Assembly: GCA_022478985.1 (NCBI GenBank)
Contig: JAKSZP010010631.1
Coordinates: forward strand, 1-64,000
Origin: Massospora cicadina
Lineage: Eukaryota; Entomophthoromycota; Entomophthoromycetes; Entomophthorales; Entomophthoraceae
Length of the DNA stretch: 64,000 bases
Direction: 5' to 3'
Positions 1 through 11,505 of the stretch are shown here, piece after piece. A program made the translations under genes and the position numbers. The stretch's first letter is position 1; the number at the start of each line of letters is the position of its first letter. A model generated the notes under the pieces. It worked only from the letters and a program-made list of their open reading frames with translations, made no database searches and was not told where the DNA came from.

Positions 1-1335
1 GGAGAATCTAGCAGAATAGATAAAAATCTTAAAAAACTGGCGGTCACAATTTCCCCGGAGATACTCACATGGCAAGCACGATGCAACCAGTACATCAACA
101 CGCCACACTCCCAGCCACTTTCATTGGTGGAATTCGGAGTCCGTGTGTATCTGGACATCTAAAAAACGGCCTTATGGGAAAAACTTTGTGAAGATGTACA
201 CAAAGTTTTCTCGACTGCGGTGTATGTTGCACCTCACTCCATGTCACGCGGTTGGCTGGACCTAGGTTTTAAAAGCAAAAAAGCAGCAGACGAGGCTGCA
301 GCAGTGTGCATAGTGGTCGACCTCCCCAAAGGGCAATGGGTCATCAAAACCAAATGCACCAGATGGACAAAATCAAACCAAATTTTCCATACGTTTGACT
401 TTTTGCCTACTATGGTAAAACGTGACATTTTGGAATAACACCTGAAAGATGGTCTCGCCATATATGGCGAAATACAATCTTTCAAAATGCAACACTTCAC
501 GCTAATGCCACACCTGTGCACCAGCAAAGCCATCGCAGTTCTGACCCCAACTGTGGAGATCGTAAAGGACCTAACCCAGATCCCGCACTCCACTTTTATT
601 GATATCACAGGGCATACCACCCACCCATTCTGGGTGACCGTGGACAGCGCACCCCCCATTTGCACCCACTGTGATGTGTTCGGCCATAAGGCGCATGCAT
701 GCCCCATCAAGGAGGGCGTCACATTCCAAGAGCACCCCTCAGCGGCCATGGCCAATGGAGAGTCGCACTACGAACCAACTGTAAGCACCAAGGAGGCTTT
801 CCCATGGGAGCACAAGGCTGCTACCTATTGGTAAAGCCTATCTCCCCGCAGGAGTGGAAGAAGGCCAAGCAGGCCCATAGGGCCGCAGCCAAGGAAGTGG
901 CTAAGGCCACCACCACTATCCCACACTCACAACGCCAGGAGGACATGGAGACCTTTGTGGTGGAAGCAACTCAGGAATCCATCATCCAATCAGATTGAGA
1001 AGCCCATACTGAGCGGGCCACTCAATCTGAGGATCTGATGGGAGATTCGATCTCACCCAATCGTTGCACCCAAGCTCCAGTCAAAACCAACTTGGGACCT
1101 ATCCCAACTGAAAATTTTTTTTGACCCACTCATCAGTGCACTGAACTTTTCCGCACCGTAAAATATTTGTCTGACGTCGGGAAAACAAAAAGCAAAGGCC
1201 AAAGCCAACGCGACTCTTTCTGCAAAAATCAACAAAAACTCTGATAGCGTTGCTGCTAACACCCGCACTGCTGTGAAAGCCCGTGGGGACCTTGAAGAGG
1301 CTGGTGGGCCTGGGGGCCCACCCCCTCACACCTAA
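1..1335 (+). pseudogene. LINE A1 ORF1 (nucleic-acid-binding zinc-knuckle protein), degraded
   Basis: ORF1p-like protein, expected to coat LINE RNA in the RNP. Frame 1 runs from the window edge with internal stops near 160 and 436. A conserved block with motif GWLDLGFKSKKAADEAAA lies around 250-305. A CX2CX4HX4C zinc knuckle (ICTHCDVFGHKAHAC) has its cysteines and histidine encoded at 661-702. Copy D has one more G near 805, so A1 has a 1-nt deletion there. A T-run near 1120 is one base longer than in D. The C-terminus is basic (GKQKAKAKA) and ends in a G/P-rich PPPHT before TAA at 1333-1335. The N-terminus is missing, and no function beyond RNA binding can be inferred. Confidence 0.85.
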
Positions 1336-1341
1336 GGTGCA

Positions 1342-4300
1342 ATGGGGGAAACCTTCACTCTAGGGACGTTGAATATCGCTGGACTCAAGGCTTCCCCATC
1401 CCGGGCTAGGAAACTGAGTTTTTTACAACACAATTTACCCATGGATATCCTGGCCATCCAGGAGTCCCACTGTCCACAAGGTTCCGAGGAAGCTCGTAAA
1501 ACAATGCTCCTCCCATCCCTATTCTTTTGGTCAAAGCACTGTGGGGTGCTAATTTAGAAAAATAATTTTTCAAATTCACATCCTCAGAAACATTCCTAAA
1601 TGGCTGAGTGCTCATCGTCACCTTCTCGTGGGCTGATGTAGCGCACGCAATCATCAACATCTATGCCCCAAATGGTGCACACGAGCGTCAGGAATTTTCT
1701 CATCAATAAAATCCCTCCCACTACCCCCTGATTCTTTCCTAGTTGGCGACATGAACTGTTGGCTAACCTCACCAATGGATTGGTGACCTCCCTCACCCCA
1801 CGCCTCACAGGGTCACGTAGAACTACATGTTCTAAAGGCCACCCTTGGGTTAATGGATGTGCTGCCATGACATGCCCTGCTTCTCAAAAACATGATGCGT
1901 CCCCACATCCACAATGGCCAATTAAGGTCCATGACCTGCATCGACCTTATTCTAACACTGGTAAAATTTCAACCTCACATCTTCCACTTCAAAACAACGA
2001 AAATGGAATTCTCCGACCACCAACTGGTCTCAATAACCTACCAACTACCTGTCACAGTTGCTAAGGCCCCACATTGGTGCAAAATCCGCCCCCCCGAGAA
2101 CGTGTCGTCAGGATTTTCCATGTGGGTGGAAGAGGCAACTTCAGCAAAATTGTTTGTTGCACTGTTTTGCGCGGACCCTATTTCCACATGGGCAACTTTC
2201 AAAGAAGACACCATCCGCCACTCTTGCCATTTCTCCTCCAGATGCTCACGAGCCACATCGGCAGTTATCTTGCGCGCTCTGGTGGAATTGGCACACTTGG
2301 AGTCCAACATTCCAGCTTCAGGATACAGCCCTGTATGGGGCTGGAAGTGGAGGCAGCCGCCCACCTCAACGCACTCGAAAGGCAATACAAACATCAGGTT
2401 TGTGTTCAATACAGGGCCACACGCATCACAAAAGGTGACAAGTGCACCACACATATTATTAAAAAAAAATTTGCACCACACCAGAGTGTGGCCTGCACAC
2501 AGGTGCGAAGATCGGATAATTCCATTGTGGACACACCGGCTGAAGTAGCAATCAAAATGCAAATATATTACTCCATGTTATACCGAGCTGAACCAATTTA
2601 GCCAGCTGAAGTGGCAGAATTTCTTGGCTGAGCTTATATCCGCACCATTTTCCAATACCCGGAAATAATGAATTAAATTACTCTGAATGAATTATAGACA
2701 GCCATTCGCGGTACACCAAACTGAAAATGCCCAGGCCCAGATGGCATTCCATATGAGTTCTACAAAGATATTTCAAATATATATCACCATTGCTGCTCGC
2801 CTCACTTAACCAAAGCCTGTTGGAAACGCGCCTCCTACCAGGAGGACATGAGGCCTTTACTGTCACACTCTTCAAGAAAGGGGATAAGCTTGACTTAGCC
2901 AACTGGCGCCCCATTTCTCTAACAAACACAGACACCAAAATTTTAACAAAAATCATGGCTAACCGTTTAGGGACTGTAGCATCTGCCACCATCTCCCCAG
3001 AACAATTCAGCTTCATCCCCAGAAGGTCGATTTGGGATAAAGTGCACTCTGTGGCTAATGCATGTCAGTCCATAGCCTCTGGGGCACTGGTATTCTTGGA
3101 CCAACAAAAAGCCTACAATAGAGTAAACTGGGAATACCTAAGGGCCTGCCTCCATCAATTCTGCCTACCCCCCGCTTCATCAACTGGGTGATGCTGCTCA
3201 CGGAATCTGCAACAATGGCAGTGCGTGGCCCAGGCTTCCTAACGGAAGTAGTCCGCCCTCAAAGGGGCTTGCGACAAGGGGACCCCCTGAGCCCACTCTT
3301 ATACAACTTCAGCCTTGACCCACTACTGCGTAATGTGAATGACTATCTCACTGGGGTCCATGTGCCAGGCCAATTTCCAGTCAAGATGATGGCATTTGCA
3401 GATGATTGCGTGGAGGGGGTTTCTAATATTAAAGATGCATGCGCGCTTGAAGCCCTCATCCAGGAATATTCCCGGGTAAGCAACGCGGCACTGAACGCCT
3501 CCAAAACCGAAATCATCCTCCTTGGTCGGTTTCAGAACTGCTGGGCCCCAGCAATTAGTTCCCAACCCGGCGCATTTGCTCGCCCACGTCCACGCTTTAC
3601 TAACTCAACACACACCGCTCCACTGGTGCTCCCCTTTGTGCCGCGACCTACCATAGGACCGGTACGCCATCTGGGCGTGTGGTTGGAGGCAGGAGGATAC
3701 GCGTCAACAGTAATGGAGGGCCATATACTGGACAACATGACGAAGCGAATCGCCTCTCTCAGAGCCCACCCTACTACCCTTACTGGCAGGGTTGTTCTAG
3801 ACAACTCTATGCTCCTATCCAAAGTCTGGTTCAGAGCCCACGCCATCCCCTTCTCCCCAAGCTTCTTCAAATCCCTGTATGCCTTGCTGCAAGGATGGCT
3901 TTGGTCAGGCCGCCCTCCACCAGTACGGCTAGAGGTCATATTTGGCCCTCATCATCAAGGTGGTATGGGCCTGCTTGACTTCAAAGCCCATGCTGCCAAG
4001 ATCCTGGGCACCTGGATCGCGGCCGTCACCGCTCCTACACTCCCATCCCAACACTGTCCTGCGCGGGCCACTCCAACTTCTCCTGAGCCTTGGGCCTCAA
4101 CAATCCATCAAACGCCCACTCCCTGATGAAATACCTCGCATCACACACATTGGCCACAGGTCCTCACGGGACTAAAACCTACTACAAACGAATCTTACTC
4201 TCCATGCGAAGCGCAGAGTGGAGAATTCATATTAGTGGATATACAACCCGAAGAGGCCGCCCCTCTCCTCAGTTCACACAAGAGGTACAGGGGCTACCCA

Positions 4301-4962
4301 TCCATGATGGCGTGATCCCCATTCAGCCCCATGTCCTATCCAGGTTGGACTACCTGGACATGATGGACATCCCTTATTCCAGTGAGACCCAAAAAACTAT
4401 CTGGAAATACGCACACCATCCTCTGTTGTAGCCTCAAGTCCGCTCCCATGTGTGGCGCTGCCTGAGGCGGGTGTACCATACAGCTGAGCGCTCTAACACT
4501 TTACACTCATCCTGTGTCATGTGTGGCCAGTATGGAATGCTGTTCCACCGCCTGGAGAAGTGCCCCACCTCTAAAGTGATATGGCGCGAAGTTCAACGTC
4601 TGCTGGGTAAGGATCAAACGCATCCCTTCAGTCTGCCAAGAGATATGTTTGCTCTATCAATGGCCTCCTCCCTTCCACCCTCCCTCCATGCTCTGGTGGT
4701 AGCAATCGCCATGTGGACCATCCACACGATCATATTAGATGCCATCGCAGGCTCCACCCTCACCCTCCCAGAAACTGTCCACAGATTCTGGTCTCATTTG
4801 GTGGACCACTTTCAAGCATGGATGTTTGGATACCTCCCACTGCGTTGCCGACAGCTGGTCTCCTCCTGGTTCCCAGTCTGGTTCATCAAATCAGACCCCT
4901 TCCTCCACACGTGCTCAATAGTGGCTATGGCCCTTTCACACGTTCCCTCCCCCTCCCCATAA
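1342..4962 (+). pseudogene. LINE A1 ORF2 (endonuclease-reverse transcriptase), degraded
   Basis: ORF2 drives target-primed reverse transcription. The ATG at 1342 is in the frame of the ORF1 stop, two codons downstream. Endonuclease motifs are TLNIAGLK, the QESH glutamate, IYAPN, GDMNCW and SDHQLV (1360-2040). The RT domain covers about 2700-3450: LFKKGDKLDLANWRPIS, a FLDQQKAY palm strand, LRQGDPLSPLLYNF, and the catalytic FADD at 3395-3406. The C-terminus carries CVMCGQYGMLFHRLEKC (CX2CX7HX4C, 4513-4563), typical of L1-group ORF2. It ends in SPSP and TAA at 4960-4962. Several frameshifts (for example near 1555, 3190 and 4110-4430) break it into short ORFs. The best open stretch is 3188-4126, RT palm and thumb. 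Confidence 0.92.
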
Positions 4963-5054
4963 GTGGAGTTCCCGCTGGCAACAAGAGATAGCATCGCTTC
5001 TCTGGGGTGCCTCCCCTGGTACTAAGTTTGTCTGTCCTGAGTCATATTCAGAAG

Positions 5055-5106
5055 TGTCCATCCCATGGTCGGACTTCCCCACAATAAATAATATATATAT
5101 TTATTT
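5055..5106 (+). repeat. LINE A1 3' terminal recognition tail
   Basis: Contains TGTCCATCCCATGGTCGG followed by an AATAAATAATAT-type low-complexity tail. The same block ends LINE copies A2, E, D, F and B, SINE1, SINE2 and two ORF1-only elements in this window. Position and conservation suggest it is the 3' signal read by the LINE reverse transcriptase (inference from known stringent-type LINEs). Confidence 0.8.
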
Positions 5107-5405
5107 GGGGGTGGAAGGTGAGTCAGTAGGGCGTATGACTACCAACCTGAAGGTTGCAGGTTCGATTCCCGCCCTTCGCACATTGATTGGGGTGCCAACC
5201 AAAGGAAGCTATTGGCGGTTAGTAAGTACAATAACATGAAAACCTTACCCATGACGTAACCAGAAAATTCCAAGTCCCAATCTGGAGGTGAAAAAAAACT
5301 TTCTATGACAGAGTTGACCCTGCTCAGGTTTCATGTTGATACTTTCTTTCTATATTTTGGTAATGTCCATCCCCTGTTTGGCTTGCCTTAAATAAATAAA
5401 AAATA
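5107..5405 (+). mobile_element. SINE1: tRNA-headed SINE with LINE-type 3' tail
   Basis: About 300 bp. The 5' head is tRNA-like: an A-box-like GTGAGTCAGTAGGG near 5117, a CTACCAA anticodon-type loop near 5140, and an exact B box GGTTCGATTCC at about 5158-5168. The acceptor arm pairs only in part and the anticodon stem is imperfect, so it is not a working tRNA. A body of about 190 bp without an ORF follows. The 3' end (5364-5400) is TGTCCATCCCCTGTTTGGC, then CTTGCC and (AAAT)n, the same tail as the surrounding LINEs. It sits inside the A/T tail of LINE A1; possible AT-rich duplications on both sides are too simple in sequence to prove. Confidence 0.82.
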
Positions 5406-6054
5406 TATATAAATATTTAAACTCCCCATTTTTTTGAAAGCTATTTTGATGCTCCACAAAATCTTGAAGAGTTGGGGACCATTTCTGTGGGAATTATGTT
5501 GATTTTGAAGGTCAGATCATGCTTTTTTCAAATAACTATCACATTAGTTACAAAGATTTAAAACAAACAGCAATACGATAATCACAAAAGAGAGATTGTT
5601 GACATTTTCAAAATAAATAAAAAGTGAAAGTCATATAGTGCAATGCGCAGAACAGCGCGCCAATGGGCAAGAAGCGCCCTGAGCGACCAGGAACCAGTGC
5701 CACTAAGAAACCACAAACCTAGACACCATTTGGTTTTATAGAAATCACAACTAAACAAAAAGTATACCTTGAATTTCAATATTATCAACCACTCTCACTG
5801 GTAGAGCATGGGCTCTAACTCTACCAAAATGTTGATTCTCCAACTCTGTGGGAGAAAGTGGGTGAGAAACACGCCTCCCTATTTCCCCACACCTTTTGCA
5901 TTATCTCCCATACAATCCACTGCAGCTGAATTGACATGGGATTTGAAACCAAAGAAGATAAAGACTCTGCAGCAAGAGTCTGCGTCAAATTTTCACTCCC
6001 CAAAGAAAACTAATTGCACATAACTTAGTCATTAGATAAATTTGAGCTTTAAAT
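5406..6054. other. AT-rich spacer without a supported gene
   Basis: Short ORFs only, none with a recognisable motif. The stretch lies between the SINE1 tail and the start of LINE A2. A weak tRNA-like patch near 5790-5860 was considered and rejected. Confidence 0.5.
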
Positions 6055-6700
6055 TTGTTCATTTGACGCTCCAAACCAACATCCCCTGCAAGTTAATTGA
6101 GGAGGAGCTCTGAACTGGACCTGACAGCTATAGAAAGATTAAACAATTTAAACTGCAGCAGTTTCATTTTATGGCTTACTGTGCACAATTAAGGCAATAG
6201 CCGTGATCAACTCTCTCCCAAGGTGGCTGAGGACATCACAAAGATCCTGCGTAAAGTGGTGTTTCATCTCCCAGATAGGGCGTGTCAAATGTATTCCACA
6301 TCACACTTGAAAGCACACCACCAATCTGCAAACACTACAGAACATTGGGGAACAAGGTGCACACATACTCCATGAAGAAGGGCCTATTGGCCACAAACTT
6401 CTACGATTACACCATGGATGAAGTCAGCAAAGAATTTTGCCAATTTATCGATACCAACCTTGCCTTCATATAGGGAGAGAATGGGAAGTACACTCTCATA
6501 GACATAGTCTCACTCAAAGTGCGCAAAATGGCACAGTAGGTCCCAAATGGGTCACGGCCATGTCAGCATTGCTCGCAGCCTCATCTATTACCCCCAGCCA
6601 AATCTAGGAAGACATGGAGGAAATTAGCTGATCCAACCAATCAGATCAAAATGCCCAGGATGAAAAAGTCTTGACAATTCAACTGAAACACAACGTGATA
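6055..6700 (+). pseudogene. LINE A2 ORF1 remnant
   Basis: Recognised by colinearity with LINE A1 ORF1. The block around 6270-6385 encodes ESTPPICKHYRTLGNKVHTY, matching the A1 zinc-knuckle region, but the second and fourth Cys and the metal-binding His are replaced (C-K-H-Y, N, Y). The knuckle can no longer bind zinc. Stops are frequent. The upstream limit near 6055 is where similarity to A1 fades and is approximate. Confidence 0.65.
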
Positions 6701-7099
6701 CCAATCAAATGAATTTAGTTTGACAATTCAGCTTTATAATTGTAGAACAGGGAGGCCACATACCTACAAATTCAAAAAATGCAACTATAGAGAGCAACCA
6801 AAATGCATTGCATTGGGCCACCATGAGACACTAGCAGAAGAGACTAACTCCAACACATTCATCAGAAAGATTTGCACAAAGTTGGAAAGGGATAAATGAT
6901 TAAAGAACCACACAGGTGGGACAAGTCTTGTCACCCAGAACCAATACTGGAAATGGTGCAAATGGATAGGGCCAGATGGCCCTCTCAACTGCTCCTGAGG
7001 CGCCTCAGGCAACTCAGTGTTCATAAGGATGCTAGACATCATGGGAGCCATGGCTCAAACTTCCCAAGCCAGAAAAGCTGGACTTTCTGTGAAAACCCC

Positions 7100-9430
7100 T
7101 TGTAGACATCTTGGCCATCCAAAAAACCCACTGTCTACAAGGGGAAGAAGGATTGAGGTCAGCCATGGTCTCACTATCCCAATTGGTGTGGACGTCCCAC
7201 TGTGAGGTGTTCATACATAATAATAAAAAAATAAAAAAACTAACTTAATCTATCTACATGCCTGTATCTTAGTAGCAATGTTTGCATGCCATGATGGCAC
7301 AATTTTGATAGCGTGCATCTACACACCATGTATCGCTACTGAGAGAAAGAAATCTCTAGAGACCCTTCAACAAGCCAAATCTCGCCAAGACACTATTCTA
7401 CTGGGCGACTTTAACTGCTGGGCTGACCCCAGCACAGAATGATGGCTTAAACCCAGGGGAAACCCCAGGGGCACAATAAACTCTGTGTAATAGAGGCATC
7501 AATCAGCTTACACAATACTCTCCCCAGGTCATCACTCCTTCCCAAACAACTCACCCCTAATGTATGCGAGAGAAAGCTCATCTCAATGAGACACATCATT
7601 TTCTTCCTCACATCATTATCCCACCACTCAAACATTTTCAACTTCTTGACAAAACAGATAAACTTCTTCAGCTACTGACTTGTTTTGGTGAAATTTTTCA
7701 CCAACCTGTATTTCCATAAAAGCATTGTACTGGAAGAAAATGCACCTGGAGAACACAAATTTCTGGAATCTTCCACTGGGTGAAAACGAGACCACATTTA
7801 CTAAATTTTCAACTGCATTTGTATTGGACCCCATTGTAACCTGAGCAAATTTCGAAGTCAAATAATTAAATAAAACTTGCCATCTCACCTCACATAAGTA
7901 CACCGCTGACATAGCCACAATCAGGTACACCTTGACAGAAGTGGACCACCTTGAGCTCAACCCCAAAATTTAGCTACAGCCTCAACTGGGGTTGCAAATT
8001 GGGCAGATATATCCGCCTGCCTAAACACCCTCATCTTTGAACACCAGCACAGAATCAAAGTTTTAAAAAATGTAAGTTCATTAAAGAAGGCAAAACCTTA
8101 CACCAGAATTCTTCCACCAATTTCACTCCCACAGCAACCAGCCCGCATTCACACAGGTCAGAAAAGATTAAGCCACTTTTTCACCTAACCCAACGGAGGT
8201 CAAGGCAGAAGCAACCTCTACTAAATTAAACTATATTGCAATACTCAAAATGACCCCAGAAAAGTAAAAGCTTTATACACACCACTGGAATACAAAGCAC
8301 ACCACCAGACTAAAACTTTTCAATTTCAATCACATAGGAGAAGCTCTGGGACACGTACACAGTGCACCATGTAGGAAATTCTTAGGGCCTTATGGGATAC
8401 CCTACGAGTTATACAAAAAAAACGTTAAATAAAACGTCCCCTCCTCTTGGCATCACTAAACCAGTGACTGCTGGTGACCCGCCTCCTACCTATTGGCCAG
8501 AACCTCTATGTAAAACCCTGTTTAAAAGGGCGACAAACTGAACCTGGATAACAGGTGCCAAATTGCACTCTGTAACATTGATATAAAACTATTAAAAAAT
8601 TTAACCACCAGATTAGGCACAATAGCCTCCAAGGTCCTATCGCCCAATCAGTCTGTGTTCATACCCTGGCGATCAGTCTTGACCGAAATACACTACGTCA
8701 TCAACATCTGCCAATCCAGAGCAGCTGAAGCAATAGTATTTATAGACCATGTTAAGGTATTGACCGCGTTAGTTATATGCACATGATAAAGTGCCTTAGA
8801 GCCTTAAACCTCCACAGAGATCATAGATTGGGCAAATGCTCCTAACAGTCTGCATCCATGGCTGTATGTGGCCATGGTTTTCTAACCAACATAACACACT
8901 GGGCAGAGGGCTCAAACATGAAGACCCCTTCATCCTGCTGCTGTATAAATTCAGCATTGATCCACTCCTTCATATTGCTGACTCATGCCTTATGGGCATC
9001 ACTTCACAAGGGCACCTAACAGTCAGGATATTAGACTTTGCAGATGACTGCATGGTAGGTATAGCGAACAATTTTTTTTCAGCAGTTGGAATGCACCCTG
9101 GATGAGTATTCCATTGTGAGTAACGCATAGATCAACAAAAGGAAAACTAGATAATTCTTTTAGGCAAGTATACTAACAACTAAACCACAACATCCATACT
9201 TCTTAGACCATTACAAAGAAACAAACCAACTATCCTACTTTTCAAATTACCCCTCATCATCCAACCCTGTTGGACACCTTGTGGTGTGAGTAAAAACATG
9301 GGTGTATGCCAATGAGACACTTGAGAATAACCTACTACAGCGGATGTCCAATGGCGTCACCTCCCTTAAGGATAGATCCCTTGGACTAATGTGGCAAATA
9401 AAAATTGCCAATTCACTCATAATTTCAATG
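7100..9430 (+). pseudogene. LINE A2 ORF2, 5' part (endonuclease and RT)
   Basis: Endonuclease remnants: the DILAIQKTH region near 7105-7130, IYTP near 7320, and LLGDFNCWADP near 7400. The EN-RT linker has NTLIFEHQHRI near 8025. RT remnants: GPYGIPYELYKK near 8390, KGDKLNLDN near 8525, QSVFIPWRS near 8655, and the catalytic FADDCMVG near 9037-9060 with both aspartates kept. Many stops and frameshifts. It breaks off at 9435 where the solo-LTR-like insertion starts and continues at 11506. Confidence 0.82.
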
Positions 9431-9562
9431 CTGTGTGAGATTTTGATGGTTGACTCAAAAATAAACCCTTTATGAAAACCATCAATGGTGATAGATTACT
9501 GCCATTGATGGATCCTTTGATCATTCCAAATTCATCTGCATCTACTCAATAATAAAATTTAA

Positions 9563-9565
9563 TTC

Positions 9566-9596
<31 letters not shown>

Positions 9597-9599
9597 CTG
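9563..9599. repeat. (GACT)n microsatellite
   Basis: About eight GACT/GACTTACT units, directly upstream of the 71-bp tandem repeats inside the solo-LTR-like insertion. Confidence 0.9.
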
Positions 9600-9808
9600 A
9601 AACCTTTGAGTTTGGTAAGTTCAATCTATTTGGGTGAGTGGGTGAGAATTGGCAAATCTTATTGAATCTGAAACTATCGAGTATTTTAGGTTCAATCTAT
9701 TTGGGTGAGTGGGTGAGAATTGGCAAATATTATCAAATCTGAAACTATTGAGTATGATAGGTTCAATCTATTTGGGTGAGTTGGTGATAATTGGCCAATA
9801 TTATTTAA
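9596..9808. repeat. Three tandem 71-bp repeats
   Basis: Units start with TCTGAAAC at 9596, 9667 and 9738, exactly 71 bp apart. Each contains TTCAATCTATTTGGGTGAG and GAGAATTGGC-type blocks. A further TCTGAAAC at 9828 begins a decayed partial unit. Possibly an enhancer-like repeat of the LTR (inference). Confidence 0.93.
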
Positions 9809-10622
9809 CAATTCACCAATTTGCTCATCTGAAACTCGACAAAAATCAGTATTGGAGTTTAAGTAGGTAAAGTAGTTTGGATAATCAACTCACTAGCCAT
9901 GAGAGCAACAGTGGAGCTGTTAGTCTGAGTGGCTCAAGAGTAGTGCTGGCAAAGCTTATAGGCTACAATGTGAGCTTATCGTCATCTGATAAACTTTAAA
10001 TACTGTAGCGAATCATGGATCTGGATGTTAGTTTTATATAATTTAAAAAACTTGCTTAATTTAGTTCACCGAATTAATAAATATTTTTGGCAAGTTAAGT
10101 AGAAATTGATTTAGTAGTTTAGAAGATATGTCACTTGATCAATGATTTTAAGTATACAGAGATGTTTCAGGTAGCAGGTTGATGTTATTTGATTTATTGG
10201 ATAATTTTTTTTGTTAACTGAGTGGTTGATGGCTTTTGTTTGAATTGATAGGACACAGTTTAGCTTTAAGGGGTGATTAGTTATTGGTTGTTTTGATAAT
10301 TTCATTTAGGTTTACCTAAGTGGTTGGTGGATTTTGGTTGATTTGATTGATCAATTAGATTTGGCTGAGTGGTTTTGTTTATCTAGAATATAAAATTTAA
10401 ATTAATAGATTGAAAATCTTTAATTTTATAGACACTATAGTAAAGCATGGGTAAACGGCTAGTAATCTGATAAATCAGATTCACCTCTTAACTGCTCTGA
10501 TTGCATCTGAGATACCCAATTAGTGTAGCTAATAACAGCTATGATATAATTATATAATGGCTGATTATATGTCCACTTGAGTGCAATGTTTCCCATGGTA
10601 TTAACTAAATTGCACCTCCTAA

Positions 10623-10650
10623 ATTAGTGCACTAATATTAATGCACTAAT
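10623..10650. repeat. Perfect palindromic repeat, 9-bp arms
   Basis: Arms ATTAGTGCA and TGCACTAAT are separated by CTAATATTAA. The spacer itself is nearly self-complementary. Inside the solo-LTR-like insertion. Confidence 0.85.
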
Positions 10651-11008
10651 GCGGAAGTTGGGTTTGATTAATGAAAATCTATTTATTAAGCACTTAAATA
10701 TAGACATCCCAAATAAGGGCATACTTTGTGCTATTGAGAGGCCTGCCACTGTCCCAATTAGGAGTGCATCATTTTTTGTTCATATATGTTTTATTCCTCA
10801 TTTATTATTAGATGTCAAGTTATAATGTAGCTCTAATCAGGAATATTTGTAGTTGAGTTTTCAACCCAAAATCGTCCCAATTATAAGAGTTAAATTGCCT
10901 TCAATCAAGCTGAAATGATTGTTATTTTTAGTTAATTCATGGGCTGAATTGACTTAGAAATATGTTATAGTTAATTCCATGACCAGCAGAGGATTGGCAT
11001 AATATGAA

Positions 11009-11033
11009 TGAACTCATCTAATAGATGAGTTCA
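11009..11033. repeat. Perfect inverted repeat, 11-bp arms
   Basis: TGAACTCATCT and AGATGAGTTCA are separated by AAT. It lies about 20 bp upstream of the TATATATA box in the LTR-like insertion, where a transcription-factor dimer site would be plausible (inference). Confidence 0.88.
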
Positions 11034-11505
11034 GCCAGGAGATGCCCAAGAGGTATATATACTAGCACCTGGCTGATTAATAAAATATCATCCTCATTTG
11101 CCATTTAAAAATTGATCATTAATAACTACTGTCACTTAGTTTATTAATTATTGTTGTCCATCTGTCATCTATCTGATATTTGTATCTGTTGCTGTTACAT
11201 CTATATTAGATAGTTTTGTGTGTTTATACTTCCCAAAGAGAAGTACTCAGTTGCCTTCTAGGAAGTAGTCCCAATTATAGAGAAATAAATTCCTAATTTT
11301 GTACAAAGACATAAGGTCTTGTGATTGTGTTGCAAGTAGGCTTAAGAACGGTGAGAGTACTGGAGTTACTTGGCTATTATAGAGGATTATCAGAGAATCT
11401 ACTTTCCAATTACAAGCAGGAGTTTTAAGTGAAAAGTGAGATTTTATCCTCAAATTTTTTGTTAAGTCTTTTAGCTTGCACCTTGGCTGAAAACTTAACA
11501 CAGTG

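Larger units (their letters stand above)
1..5106 (+). mobile_element. LINE copy A1 (L1-type non-LTR retrotransposon), 5' end cut by window
   Basis: Nearly full-length two-ORF LINE. ORF1 (zinc-knuckle protein) is followed by ORF2 (apurinic-type endonuclease, reverse transcriptase, C-terminal CCHC), a 3' UTR of about 140 bp and an A/T-rich tail. The endonuclease plus the CX2CX7HX4C C-terminus fit the L1 superfamily. Copies D and F (minus strand) align along its whole length, which is how the ORFs and indels were recognised. The first bases correspond to a point just inside ORF1 of copy D, so the 5' UTR lies outside the window. Both ORFs carry stops and frameshifts, so the copy is dead. SINE1 follows directly in its tail. 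Confidence 0.93.
9431..11505. mobile_element. Solo-LTR-like insertion with flanking 5-bp repeats
   Basis: About 2,065 bp with no homology to LINE E interrupt LINE A2. The proposed element runs from 9436 (TGAGATTTTG) to 11500 (ACTTAACA), that is TG...CA termini. It is flanked by CTGTG (9431-9435) and CAGTG (11501-11505), 4 of 5 matching. There is no coding region. It holds a (GACT)n tract, three 71-bp repeats, several perfect palindromes and a TATATATA box near 11052 followed by AATAAAATAT, all consistent with an LTR promoter and polyadenylation region. No second copy of its ends occurs inside, so it looks like one LTR rather than a whole element. Confidence 0.6.

Noticed and set aside
234..755. 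173-codon minus-strand ORF
   Set aside because: Antisense to LINE A1 ORF1, where the zinc knuckle is on the plus strand.
5115..5180. Functional tRNA gene
   Set aside because: The B box is perfect, but the acceptor stem pairs only in part, the anticodon stem has several mismatches and the sequence continues into a SINE body and LINE tail.
5788..5870. Third tRNA-headed SINE (CACTGGTAGAGC and GTTGATTCTCC)
   Set aside because: A-box-like and weak B-box-like blocks only; no recognisable tail, no flanking duplication, and the stem pairing is poor.
9596..9808. CRISPR array
   Set aside because: The 71-bp units are contiguous near-identical repeats without unique spacers, in a eukaryotic LTR-like context.
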